From Sinonovacula constricta (taxonomy: Eukaryota > Mollusca > Bivalvia > Cardiida > Solecurtidae), in NCBI GenBank assembly GCA_007844125.1, contig CM017567.1, positions 9,894,957 to 9,958,956 on the forward strand: 64,000 nt of DNA, written 5' to 3'. Positions 1 through 11,202 of this stretch are shown in pieces (position 1 is the first letter of the stretch; each line of letters opens with the position of its first letter). A model generated the notes under the pieces. That model saw nothing but the letters and a program-made list of their open reading frames with translations. It did not search any database and was not told the origin of the DNA. The position numbers and the translations under genes were made by a program.

Positions 1-1330
1 ATAATTATACGCAAGAATATGTACGTAAATTAAAACAATAATACTGTATATCCTGGTCAGCCCTATTACCGGTGAGCTTATCTTGTTTAACACTTGTCAG
101 CAAACTAAATTTATTTTTGAACACAGCAATGTTATCAACAACAACAATATTCAAATTCATAAACAACAACAGTCAGTTGGTGCTGTTTTGTATGTTTTCC
201 CCCATTTAGAATGTGTCCATGTGTAAACTTGGAAATAAACGGTATTTGAGTATTACCGGTAATCCGGTCTACAATTATATGTAATGCATACACGTAGGCT
301 ATAGTGAAACAATTCCGACATCATTTAAACGAGTGAGTTGTACCCCTCTACTTGCAAGATACGTAAAACATAGAATACCGCCCCCACCCCCTACCCCACC
401 CCCACCCCCGCGGGTTTAATTGTTCTTGTTAACAAATTATTTTACTTCAAATGTTCAAATACATTAATTACAAAGCATCGTAAATTAATTGACTTCGATG
501 CTAGTGTTTAACAGGTTTTAATTTCTTCGAAAATACCCTATTTGGTTGTCGTTCATTGCGTGTGGTGATTTGTTAATATCCAGTTAGTTTGAGAAGAATC
601 TGGAATTAGTCAATTAATCACCAGTTAACGTCCCGTGCCAGTTAAGTTTGCGAAAGAAAAGGAGTAAATACCACCATATGCGCATGGCAAAGATTAACAT
701 GCGATGATTTCAAAAAGTCGAATATCTTGATAATTCAAACAGTATATAAAAATGTATCACGTAAGATAACTCGAAAAAAAAATATATCGAGTTAAATGTG
801 TTCAGTTGAAAAACTATCTATTTCAAATGATCATCTAACTCGAACAGTTCAGTTCTTTATGTTGATTCTTTCTCTGTATATTGTAATCAGTTACGCCCTT
901 CCACCCCCCCCACCCCCCCCCCCCCACCCCCCACACACACACAGATAATGGTATAACTAAAATATTTTAGCACAAATAGTTATATTCCATTCGCATTTTC
1001 TTTCAATTATTTAATTGTGTTTTCTATCACTTATGTGTATTTTTCATCATTCAGATATTTAAATGAGTTAAACGAGAAGAATTACAAAACCATTGCTCTA
1101 CTTTAAAACAAGTCTGATACAATCTTTTTAAAATTATACATACATTAATTATTGAATGACGATTTGTATAAACTCTCAGGGCTGATTCTGTCCACAACAG
1201 AGAAATTCCACGAACTTATATATTCGTGTCTCAGAAAACTCATTTTATTATGTTTTGCCTCTTAGCCTTTTAAAAATAATAATTTCTTTACTTGACATAT
1301 ACACTACAAAAAAAATATATTTTGAAGAGA
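1..1330. other. AT-rich non-coding sequence with two C-rich tracts
   Basis: No gene seen. Cytosine-rich tracts lie at about 380-411 and 899-941; the second ends in a short CA repeat. Their minus strand has several G-runs of four or more. Confidence 0.6.
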
Positions 1331-2985
1331 TTGTTGTTTTAAGGATAGTGTAAGATACCTCACTGTGACAGTAAGGCTATATAATACTGACGTCAGGCTG
1401 TTGTTTTAAGGATAGTGTACGATACCTCACTGTGACTGTTAAGGCTATAATACTGAAATCCGGCTGTTGTTTTAAGGATATTGTAGGATACCTCACTGTG
1501 ACTGTTAAGGCTATAATACTGAAATCCGGCTGTTGTTTTAAGGATAGTGTAGGATACCTCACTGTGACTGTTAAGGCTATAATACTGAAATCCGGCTGTT
1601 GTTTTAAGGATAGTGTACGATACCTCAATGTGACTGTTAAGGCTATAATACTGAAATCCGGCTGTTGTTTTAAGGATAGTGTAGGATACCTCAATGTGAC
1701 TGTTAAGGCTATAATACTGAAATCCGGCTGTTGTTTTAAGGATAGTGTAGGATACCTCACTGTGACTGTTAAGGCTATAATACTGAAATCCGGCTGTTGT
1801 TTTAAGGATAGTGTAAGATTCCTCACTGTGACTGTTAAGGCTATAATACTGAAGTCCGGCTGTTGTTTTAAGGATAGTGTTAGATACCTCGATGTAACAG
1901 TTATGGCTATAATACTGAAGTCCGGCTGTTGTTTTAAGGATAGTGTAAGATTCCTCACTGTGACTGTTATGGCTATAATACTGACGTCCAGCTCTTGTTT
2001 TAAGGATAGTGTAAGATACCTTACTGTGACAGTTATGGCTATAATACTAAAGTCCGGCTGTTGTTTTAAGGATAGTGTTAGATACCTCGATGTAACAGTT
2101 ATGGCTATAATAATGAAGTGCGGCTGTTGTTTTAAGGATAGTGTAGGATACCTCGATGTAACAGTTATGGCTATAATAATGAAGTCCGGCTGTTGTTTTA
2201 AGGATAGTGTTAGATACCTCGATGTAACAGTTATGGCTATAATAATGAAGTCCGGCTGTTGTTTTAAGGATAGTGTTAGATACCTCGATGTAACAGTTAT
2301 GGCTATAATACTGACGTCCAGCTCTTGTTTTAAGGATAGTGTAAGATACCTCACTGTGACAGTTATGGCTATAATACTGAAGTCCGGCTGTTGTTTTAAG
2401 GATAGTGTTAGATACCTCGATGTTACAGTTATGGCTATAATAATGAAGTCCGGCTGTTGTTTTAAGGATAGTGTTAGATAATTCGATGTAACAGTTATGG
2501 CTATAATACTGAAATCCGGCTGTTGTTTTAAGGATAGTGTAAGCTACCTCGATGTGACAATTATGACAATAATAATGAAGTCCGGCTGTTGTTTTAAGGA
2601 TAGTGTAGGATACCTCGCTGTAACAGTTATGGCTATAATAATGAAGTCCGGCTGTTGTTTTAAGGATAGTGTAAGATACGTCGCTGTGACAGTTCTATAA
2701 TCCTGACATTCAGCAATTGATTTAAGGATAGTGTAAGATACCTCGCTGTGACAGTTATGGCTACCTCACTGTGACAGTTATTGCTATAATAATGAAGTCC
2801 GGCTGTTGTTTTAAGGATAGTGTAAGATACCTCGCTGTGACAGTTATGGCTACCTCGCTGTGACAGTTATGGCTATAATACTGACATCCAGCAATTGATT
2901 TAAGGATAGTGTAAGATACCTCGCTGTGACAGTTATGGCTACCTCGCTGTGACAGTTTTGGCTATAATACTGACGTCCAGCTGTT
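1331..2985. repeat. 66-bp minisatellite, about 25 copies
   Basis: Each unit contains a core like TTTTAAGGATAGTGTAAGAT followed by ACCTCACTGTGACAG and GGCTATAATACTGAAGTCCG. Early copies (to about 1800) share GAAATCC, later ones GAAGTCC. A block with an AGCTCTTG variant recurs five units (330 bp) apart (near 1990 and 2320), indicating segmental duplication inside the array. After 2700 the copies are partial and scrambled. Because 66 is divisible by 3, both strands carry long open frames, which I treat as artefacts. Confidence 0.95.
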
Positions 2986-3194
2986 ATTGGTGAAGAGAGA
3001 ATGAATAAAGTATTTTGTGTCTTGATTTTCATGCCCTTTTATACAAAGAAAAAAAACATTTACTCTGAACTTCTAAAATGGAAAAAAAATGTTATAGTGT
3101 TTGTTTTTCATGTTATTGTTAACATGAATTAATCCGTCCATAATGTTCTGACAAGCTTTGCAGAGTATATAATAAACTTAACCAAAAATCAGTT

Positions 3195-3360
3195 GCGCCA
3201 AGAAGGCCTCCAATCATGGGTTGTAAGCAACATGTATGTCGTAACTCAAAGTTCTGCAAGTGATTGTGGAAAACCAACATAACAAGCGCTCGAGCTGTCT
3301 ACCTGTGTCGGTGGTTCTACTCATACATTTGTCTGCAATCTTCCTCCATCAATAATTAGC
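3195..3360 (+). mobile_element. Diverged SINE copy
   Basis: The stretch GTCGGTGGTTCTAC ... ACATTTGTCTG ... TCTTCCTCCATCAATAA (about 3305-3357) closely matches the minus-strand body of the SINE at 46296-46533. The tRNA-like head is too diverged to call. Opposite orientation to the other copies. Confidence 0.5.
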
Positions 3361-3536
3361 TTTACACTATAACTGTGTTTGCACATTTATGTTTAGTTGT
3401 TCATTTTAATATGACTGACTATAATCATGCCAGGTTAATAGTGTATAACATGAGAATTGTATGTCAGCTATGTATTTCTGGAGTCAACATCTGCTGTTGC
3501 AAAAAAATCAACTGAGATATATTTTTCTGCAAGCAG

Positions 3537-3723
3537 GGGTATGAAGATCAACAAAATTGGCCAATGGGGGAAATGGCACAACACAACACCACAGCATATA
3601 TCACATATTGTTTATTTCATTCATATTCCACTGACACCAATGTAAAGAAACAGTCACAGTACACAGAACACACCATGTGTAGTGAGTTACAGAGGGATTG
3701 TGCTTGTCCATACTGTATAAAAG
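3537..3723 (+). other. Exon-like open segment, unrecognised
   Basis: Open frame of 62 codons plus one base, between a GCAAGCAG acceptor (after a T-rich tract) and an AAAAG|GTAAGT donor. It reads GYEDQQNWPMGEMAQHNTTA at the start and CSELQRDCACPYCIKG at the end. I do not recognise it, and no partner exon was found on the plus strand. It may be chance. Confidence 0.2.
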
Positions 3724-6700
3724 GTAAGTTGGTATGTGTAACTTTGTACTACTATGTCCTATTCATGCTGTACCAACTTTAAATTTTAAAATGGTAAAAT
3801 AAAACATTTATGCACCTGTTCGAGATGCATTCTGATCAGCAACTGTTATTTTATAACTATTACCGAAAAAGCCAACAGATATTCTCCAGTCTTTTTATAT
3901 GTATACATATATTTATTATTATATACATATTTACGATATCTCACCTCTTTTTGTCATTGTTATTCATATGTCTACAATGTCTACAAGTTTATGATTACTT
4001 TGTTTTGCAAATTGTGTACACATTATTTGAAAATCTATTTTTACATGATATTTGCATGATCTGTAGAAAGGAAACTGATTGTAGTTTAGAAATCTGAGAT
4101 TCAGACCCATGTTTTCTGTCTTTTTTCTTCAACGAGGCCCTTTAATTTGCTTCATCCTTCTGGAAGACCTAGAAAGTTATGATTACAGTGAAAATAGGTT
4201 TAAATCTACAATGCTTTTTGCTGTTTTTTCATCATTAATTAGTTTAGGTGTTAAAAGAAAATAAATTTCAACTATTACAATTTATTGTCAATGTCAGCAC
4301 ATTATAGTCTGCCTTAAAATGATAGGATTTTCAAAGTGAGGAAAAATGGCAAAATAAGGGAATTTCTATCTACTAGCAATGACAAATCACGCTTTTTCAC
4401 AAATATTTAACATTGCAAATACTGACAAGGCCAAGCTAGACATAGTGCTAAATCATATTACACACAAACAAATCCTACCATTTCTTCTCCAAATAAATAC
4501 CAGTATGATGCTGAGATGAAATTTACCACTTATAGCCTTAAGATAATCAAATAAGCATGCTAACGAAAACCTTGATCTTTAGAATATAAATAAACTTTAC
4601 AAAAAGATATCGAAACATATAAACTACAAACACAGTTAACTCAACTACAAAGTAAACATCAAGTATTTCAAATAAATGAACTTTGCTCAATAAATACAGT
4701 CACTAGTATTTCTAACTAAGATTGACAAAAACAAAATTTCACTAGCAAGATTTACAACATTGACTCACATACATTTTGCAAACACAACATTGACAGAAAA
4801 TGGAAGACAAGGAACAATTTATGAATGAGTGTCAGTGTGTGCAGATTATTTATAAATGATTAATGATGAAAAAATGAGTACAAAATTTTTACAACTTATA
4901 AAAAAAACAAGGGAAAAAAAACAACAAAGGGAATATAAAAGGCTCATACAGTGCTGTAGTGTAGTTGCTATTTAAACAAGCCAACAATAGTAAAAGATAT
5001 GGAGATACCAGAACATATATTCTATTATAACCTTGAAACCACTTGCTGCAAATCTTATGTTTGTATGTATTTACAGTAGTAATAAAAATACCCAAACTAA
5101 AAAGAACTCATACTACTACAACCCATGAGCATTTGTGAAGATTCAAATATTTTTCACAAAGTAAAAGTATTTCAGATCTATTGTTCACTCATAATACAAC
5201 CACTTATGAGGTTCTTTCAAACAAAATGGAAAAAAGAAAAGATGGCAATTTAAAGGCTTTCAACAAATGTACTCCCAATACCATAAAATAGACAAGGAAA
5301 CTTTACAAACGCATTGTATTACAAACACAAATATATATTGCACACAGTGTTGGTATGGCTAAACAAATGTAGCAAAGCAAAACAATACATTATGAAATAG
5401 ATGGAAAGAAAATTGAAAAAAAAAAAAAAATCCAGAGTACAAAGTTTCAGGCTGTAGTGATAGGTAACGTCGATACGTGATAGGTCATCTGTACATACAA
5501 AATGGACAAGTCTTTTGTTTTGACTTTAAACTTAACTTTACGAGCCAGAGCTGGGCAGCAAGAACTGAACAGTTAAAATAAGATTTATCAGCATATCTTA
5601 CAATGAGTATGACCCCTGCAATGGAATTAAACAAACAACACCTTAAGACAGAGATTTGCTTTAAAGTAGAATGTTTGTCAATTAACACCTAATAATAACA
5701 TGCAAAGCTCTTTGTCACATTGTCTGGCAGAACTTGTGACAGAATTTAAATTTGTAAACATGTCTTTAATTTTTCTTTAAACTTGTAATTAGATTCAAAG
5801 GGGGGAAACATACATCCTTTCTATTTTATTATCCTCTTTAACTTAAAATGACAACAATGTTTTTATATTACACTCTGACTTTCAACAATGGCAACTAGTT
5901 TAAGATATTCAGATTGTCTTATTGTGTTAAACCATTTTGCATTGGTGATAGAAAATCTAAATTAAAAAAAAAATGTTTATTTACAATGAAAGTTAAAAGA
6001 GAATCATTTCTTCCCAATAACCAGACAATTTGTGTCTAGATATATTATACATACAGAGATCCCCTGCTGACTTGTGACCATAACATGCTTATTCTAATTA
6101 TCCTAATTATCATCTATATATGATTTGTATGGTGGCATATTTTCTTCTATCGGATAATGAACAGTTCTTTGTGCAAAGTTAATCTATTTTTTTGAATGTG
6201 TTTTTTAATGGTTTCATGTGGGGGGGTTTTATTATGATACTGAGAAAAATTATTAGAATGACTGAAAAATGTCAGGAAAAGAACAAGAGCCCAGTAAGTA
6301 TTACAATATTACTAATTCTCTGTCACTTTTAACTATTAGCTAAATACAATATATTAGAAAAAACTATCATTGACAGCTAAATATAAACAAGATGGTATGA
6401 GAAAAACAGCCTATAATAATATTTAAAAACAACAGAGGCTTAACATTGAAGTTAAATATGACATCAAAAACATTAAAATGAGAAATGTCACAGGCTGTCG
6501 CATAATCTGATTGAAAGGCATCAAAGATAAAAACAGTGAGAACAAATTGTTGCCAATAAGACCTTTGTATTTTTGTGAACATACAATGTCTGTACTGACA
6601 GTTTTATTAATGAATATGATACATAAGCCACATGAAAATAACTGCAAGAGTATTTACCATTGGTCAATATAAATGTAGATTTTATGGTTTAGAATTGTGT

Positions 6701-9139
6701 TTGTCTCAAAGCTGAAGCATTTTAAAAATGGTAAGAAAACAAAAAGTGAATATTCTTTCATTAAAGGACCTTGTCTAATGGCAGGACAAAAATGTTGTGT
6801 AACCAGATAAAAGCAAAATGTCACAAAGGCCTTCCTGAAACATTACATGTACTAAAAATATGCCACCATATCATATCATATCAAATGTAATCATTGCCTA
6901 CTTTCACAGTCTACTATGTACAAAGTCACCAAAGAAATCATACACTAAGAAAGCATACAATCGATCTTCATACATTGTTTACAAGTGTTACCTGCTACTT
7001 TATACATTTTTTTTATTAAAAGAATACTTTAACAACAAAATTATGTTATTAACATGTTTTTACTTTATTATAGAAATACTCATTCAAATCTTAATATGTT
7101 TATCTTCACAATTCTATGACTTTTTTTAAAGAATGCTGTATGTAATGTAAAATGTTATTTTATGAGTTTTATAAAATTTGTAAATACCTGACTCCTTTCA
7201 TGTGATTTTTCCCCATATAAATAGCTCAAACAGGGATGTGGTTGAGTTAAATCGTCTTAGAATGAAATCTTACTGTTAATTTTAAAGTGTGAAAGTAGCA
7301 GTTACTACCTGTAATTGGCTACAGTGAGGCATTTTACATAACCAGTAAAATTAATGACAACATGAAATGTTTTATGATGCATGATATGGAAATAAAAAAG
7401 CTTCAAAGGACATTAAAAAAAATATAAAAAAAATAATAAATATACATTTGTATAGTAAATATTTTACACTGATATTACTACAACAGCTTAAGCATTTGTT
7501 AAAATAACCTTATCTTGGCAAGAAATGAATCATTAAAAAAAAATCTTCACTATATTAAATAGAAAACTAATTAAGTTAAATATTTTTTTAATTATTCTGG
7601 AGTAAAACACGTATAACAAGCAAACAATTTGCAAAAACTTTACTAAGAAACTTGCACTGACATGAAACTCATTAATGTCAGCTTGCTACATTTTTAGGAG
7701 AAAAGAAAATGATGGAGTATCGTGAAATGCTGCATACTTATAATTAACAAAACTTTATAAAAAAAGAAGTATGATATACCATAATAAACTGTGATAATCT
7801 AAAAACCAAGTGGATGACATTACAAATACTTTAAAGACAATATGTGCTTATAACCTAAATATAATGTTCAGTTACCTGCAACTTTACGCACGATATATAG
7901 CTTGATTGATTCGTGCTTCAAAGGCTAAATGTTGATAACAATCTCCATGCTCTTGCAGTACCTAAATTACAGTAGAATCAAATTCAATGAACAACCTTTA
8001 AGTGGAACATCTATAAATAAATTAACCTTATCAAATGCAGTTTAAGGTCTTGTAATTGATTTTTGTTTCAAAAGACAGTTGTCTAAGTTTTGTGCAAATA
8101 ATATAAATATGTTGTCACTATGTTGAATTGAACTTGGAAACCATGTTCTGAGAAGAAAACCTTTTTTTGTAAATTCAATTTTTTTTGAGGTAGCATGCAG
8201 AAGCTGACAGTAAAAGATGCTCAATATTAGATTATACCTTCTTTCTGAAGAGCAAGATTCTTGAAGAGTTTTATGCTCCCAAAGATTTTAACTCAATGCA
8301 AGCTGAAAAACAGCCCTCAAAGATCCTTAATGCTTTTGTTGTGATTATTAGCTCTAACAAACAGAGATGAATTGCAATTGAGATGAATTTTATGGTTTGT
8401 CCACAGATAATTGGCACAATGATCGTCTCACTTTGGTACACATACAAGAATTTCTGCCCCTAAACCTGCTACAATTTGTTTATAACATACTAATTATGAT
8501 TGCTTTTGCTAAGATCTACATGTAAAACATAAAAGGTATCAGATGTATTGCAGCAGATGTTTGCAAACAGTGCAGATCCTGATCCAACATCTCCCAGTGG
8601 GGGCTGACAGATTTAAAACTACATTACATATACTTGCATGAACCCTAATCAGTACTTGATTTATCCCATCACACCTATAACTACAGACATCAGACTAGAA
8701 ACCAGTTGATGTTAGTAAGAAAGGTCTGTATCAAGAAATGCTCAATTTCAAGGTTCAACTTCAACAACACCTGCCATATCCTGGCACAAATTCTACTTAA
8801 ACACTACAAATATATGCAGTAAAATATTAAAAAAACCTTAGGATTATAAATCATTGTACACACTACTGGAATGTCAACTTTCGTCCAAGTCATCGAGTTT
8901 AAGTGACAATGGCCGTCATTCAAACAGGCTATAGACAACCACAAGTGCATGTCTATGTTATACTTATAATGTCACATATTAATTAAGGTACAATGTTTAA
9001 AGGATTGGTAATGGTGATGCTTATTTGATAAACCTATCACAATGGTGCCAGCAAACCTCTATGTTTACATTTAAAAAGCCCATTATAATCTTGTTTTTTT
9101 TCTTTCATGCACATACTGTTAAATTGTATAGAAGCAATT

Positions 9140-9395
9140 ATATACCCTTTTGTACTTTCGGAGTGCTTATTATAACTCTTTCATAACATTTATAGTGCCT
9201 ATTACACCTTTCTATACTTCTTTGGTGCCCATTTTAACCCTTTGTTTATTTCTAAAGTGCCCATGAAAAAACTTCTTCCTTCTACAGTAGCCATTAGAAC
9301 ATTTGTCCTTCTATAGGGCCCATTATAGCGTCGTTCATTCTATAGAGCCAATTGTAGCCTCGTTCGCATCTCTGTAGTCTTTAAACCAAGTCTTG
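9140..9395. repeat. Decayed tandem repeat, roughly 40-bp period
   Basis: About six degenerate copies of a unit resembling TATAGTGCCCATTATAACCC followed by TTTGTCCTTC. Strong divergence between copies suggests an old, inactive minisatellite. Confidence 0.5.
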
Positions 9396-9458
9396 CTTGA
9401 CCTACAACATGACTCTCTTATAACACTTACATGCTCTATCAATAAGTAGAGTGCATTT

Positions 9459-9632
9459 CTACCACTTATCTTCAACTGGCGGCTTTTTGTTTCTCCCAAA
9501 TTCAAGTTCTAGTTCATCAATCATTTTAAGGTAGAATTTGTGAATATGCTCATTACTGACTTCACATATTGGACATTTTGACCTGATTTTTCTGGCATTG
9601 ACATTCTTAACAGTACTGTCATGGCTGACACT
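9459..9632 (-). CDS. Small unexplained open frame with a CPIC motif
   Basis: The frame is open from a TGA near 9633 to TAG at 9459-9461. It includes KNVNARKIRSKCPICEVSNE and HIHKFYLKMIDELELEFGRN, then KKPPVEDKW. The composition (Glu/Lys-rich amphipathic helix after a Cys-x-x-Cys/His pattern) looks protein-like for AT-rich intergenic DNA. There is no ATG at its start, and the possible acceptors (after CAG at about 9616 or 9592) are weak. It could be the last exon of an unseen gene, an alternative FMNL 3' exon, or a gene relic. No function assigned. Confidence 0.3.
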   Translation of the reverse strand, partial: SVSHDSTVKNVNARKIRSKCPICEVSNEHIHKFYLKMIDELELEFGRNKKPPVEDKW

Positions 9633-9868
9633 TGATCAGTGTTAATGCTAGATACATGCTTGGTACAGTCGAACAACAAGGTGGACAAAGTGGACATAAT
9701 AATCAGTTAAACCTGGATCTAATACTGACCATCAATGTTGAAGCTAACATACTGAGAGTAAGATCAAGGCAAGAACATCATGACTGAACATCCGATACAA
9801 GATGCTGTTTGTGTGCATTGTCTGCTTTACTCCTGCTGTATTCACAATATTGGTCTCGCAACATTGAC

Positions 9869-10470
9869 ACCCTAATCAATGGCCTTTCAATGTTTTATAA
9901 CATGATCTCAATCATTGAACCATCAACGTTTTGTAACATGATCTCAATCAAGGACCTATCTATGTAGCATAGCTTGATCTCAATCAAGGACCTATCAATG
10001 TATCATAGCATGATCTCAATCAAGGGCCTATCTATGTATCATAGCTTGATCTCAATCAAGGGTCTATCTATGTATCATAGCTTGATCTCAATCAAGGACC
10101 TATCAATGTATCATAGCTTGATCTCAATCAAGGGCCTATCTATGTATCATAGCTTGATCTCAATCAAGGACCTATCAATGTATCATAGCATGATCTCAAT
10201 CAAGGTCCTATCAATGTATCATAGCATGATCTCAATCAAGGACCTATCAATGTATCATAGCATGATCTCAATCAATGACCTATCTATGTATCATAGCATG
10301 ATCTCAATCAAGGACCTATCTATGTATCATAGCTTGATCTCAATCAATGACAATGTAATAATTCATGATCTTAATCAATGACCTATCAATGTACCATAGC
10401 ATAAACTCGATAAATAACCTACTGATGTGTTATAACATTGTCATAATAAATTACCTGTTGATGCATTATA
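9869..10470. repeat. 36-bp minisatellite, about 16 copies
   Basis: Unit contains CAAGGACCTATCAATGTATC followed by ATAGCTTGATCTCAAT. Copies at 9960-10350 are nearly identical; both ends are degraded. It lies about 0.6 kb downstream of the FMNL stop, possibly within or just past the 3' UTR. The plus-strand open frame through it is an effect of the period being divisible by 3. Confidence 0.93.
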
Positions 10471-11098
10471 ACGAGATCAACACACTCATACAATCATCAT
10501 GGACAAACACAACTAGCCAGGAACAGCCATTCATTTCTGTTCTGCATTTATTAAAGACATTCATGAGTACACATTTGCATCCATCTATAACACTATAGAA
10601 TGAACACTAATACATAGTCATTGTTATATGTATTTTAGTATCAATGCTTATTACTCTTGTACTAACACAGTCAACTCATGGTAAATCCATCCAGACTAAA
10701 CACTCGACCTGTATGAACGTTTGGTCAGTTTACCATACTATATTTTTTAGAGCTTACACTTTACACATAATCAATATGGACGTAGTACAAAAGCTTTAAA
10801 GAAACATCGGACAGACCACCTCAGTTCATTCACCAGCATTGTGTTGTTATTTCTTAGCCATATTTTCTCTATCCACAGTTTGGCTTCTGTAGTAGGTAAT
10901 AAGCTCAACCAATCTTTCCCAATCTTTCCCAAAAGATATATCTATTGACACAGACACCAGGAATCAAGTGTAACTGAAACTCTCCATTTCTCGGAAGGTG
11001 CGTGTATTTCTGATTTTACACACTGAACATAAGGTCTGTAATGGCTAGACCAGAAAGCTAGGAATGAATATCCGATGACTTATAATCTCTCATTTTTT
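10471..11098 (-). other. Probable start of the FMNL 3' untranslated region
   Basis: Sequence downstream of the stop on the minus strand. The first good AATAAA on that strand is at 10547-10552 (TTTATT on the plus strand), about 550 nt past the stop, just before the 36-bp array begins. Longer 3' UTRs running into the AT-rich 4-9 kb region cannot be excluded. Confidence 0.4.
10547..10552 (-). terminator. FMNL: Candidate polyadenylation signal (AATAAA) for FMNL
   Basis: Canonical hexamer on the coding strand, about 550 nt beyond the TGA. In AT-rich sequence such hexamers are common by chance, so this is only a candidate. Confidence 0.3.
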
Positions 11099-11202
11099 TC
11101 AATAGATGTCATTGTTGCGACCCATCGGAACAAGATTCTCTACTCGTCTCCTCTGACTTCGTCTAACAGCATCTGCTCGTCTGTAAGGCTCATTCTTCAG
11201 GT
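11099..11202 (-). CDS. FMNL: FMNL terminal exon: Arg-rich DAD tail and stop
   Basis: Completes a split Asp codon, then reads [20 protein letters not shown] and [13 protein letters not shown] before TGA at 11099-11101. The [14 protein letters not shown] motif is specific to FMNL-class C termini; the basic cluster strengthens DAD binding (family knowledge). Strong acceptor: TTTTTTCTTTATCCAG. Intron 11203-11898 contains a short direct repeat (AGGATTGGGAAA near 11448 and 11510). Confidence 0.95.

Larger units (their letters stand above)
2986..9139. other. AT-rich region downstream of FMNL, no recognised gene
   Basis: No recognisable protein family, RNA gene or tandem array in this 6 kb apart from the SINE relic at 3195-3360. 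There is one exon-like open frame at 3537-3723 and one foldback-like scrap near 8554-8620. Part may be extended FMNL 3' UTR or intergenic DNA. Confidence 0.5.

Noticed and set aside
1377..2700. Long open frames of 325-349 codons on both strands
   Set aside because: They are the 66-bp minisatellite read in frame; no non-repetitive coding sequence or start context supports a gene.
9974..10598. ISIKDLSMYHS repeat protein
   Set aside because: 36-bp tandem repeat; no conserved flanking coding sequence.
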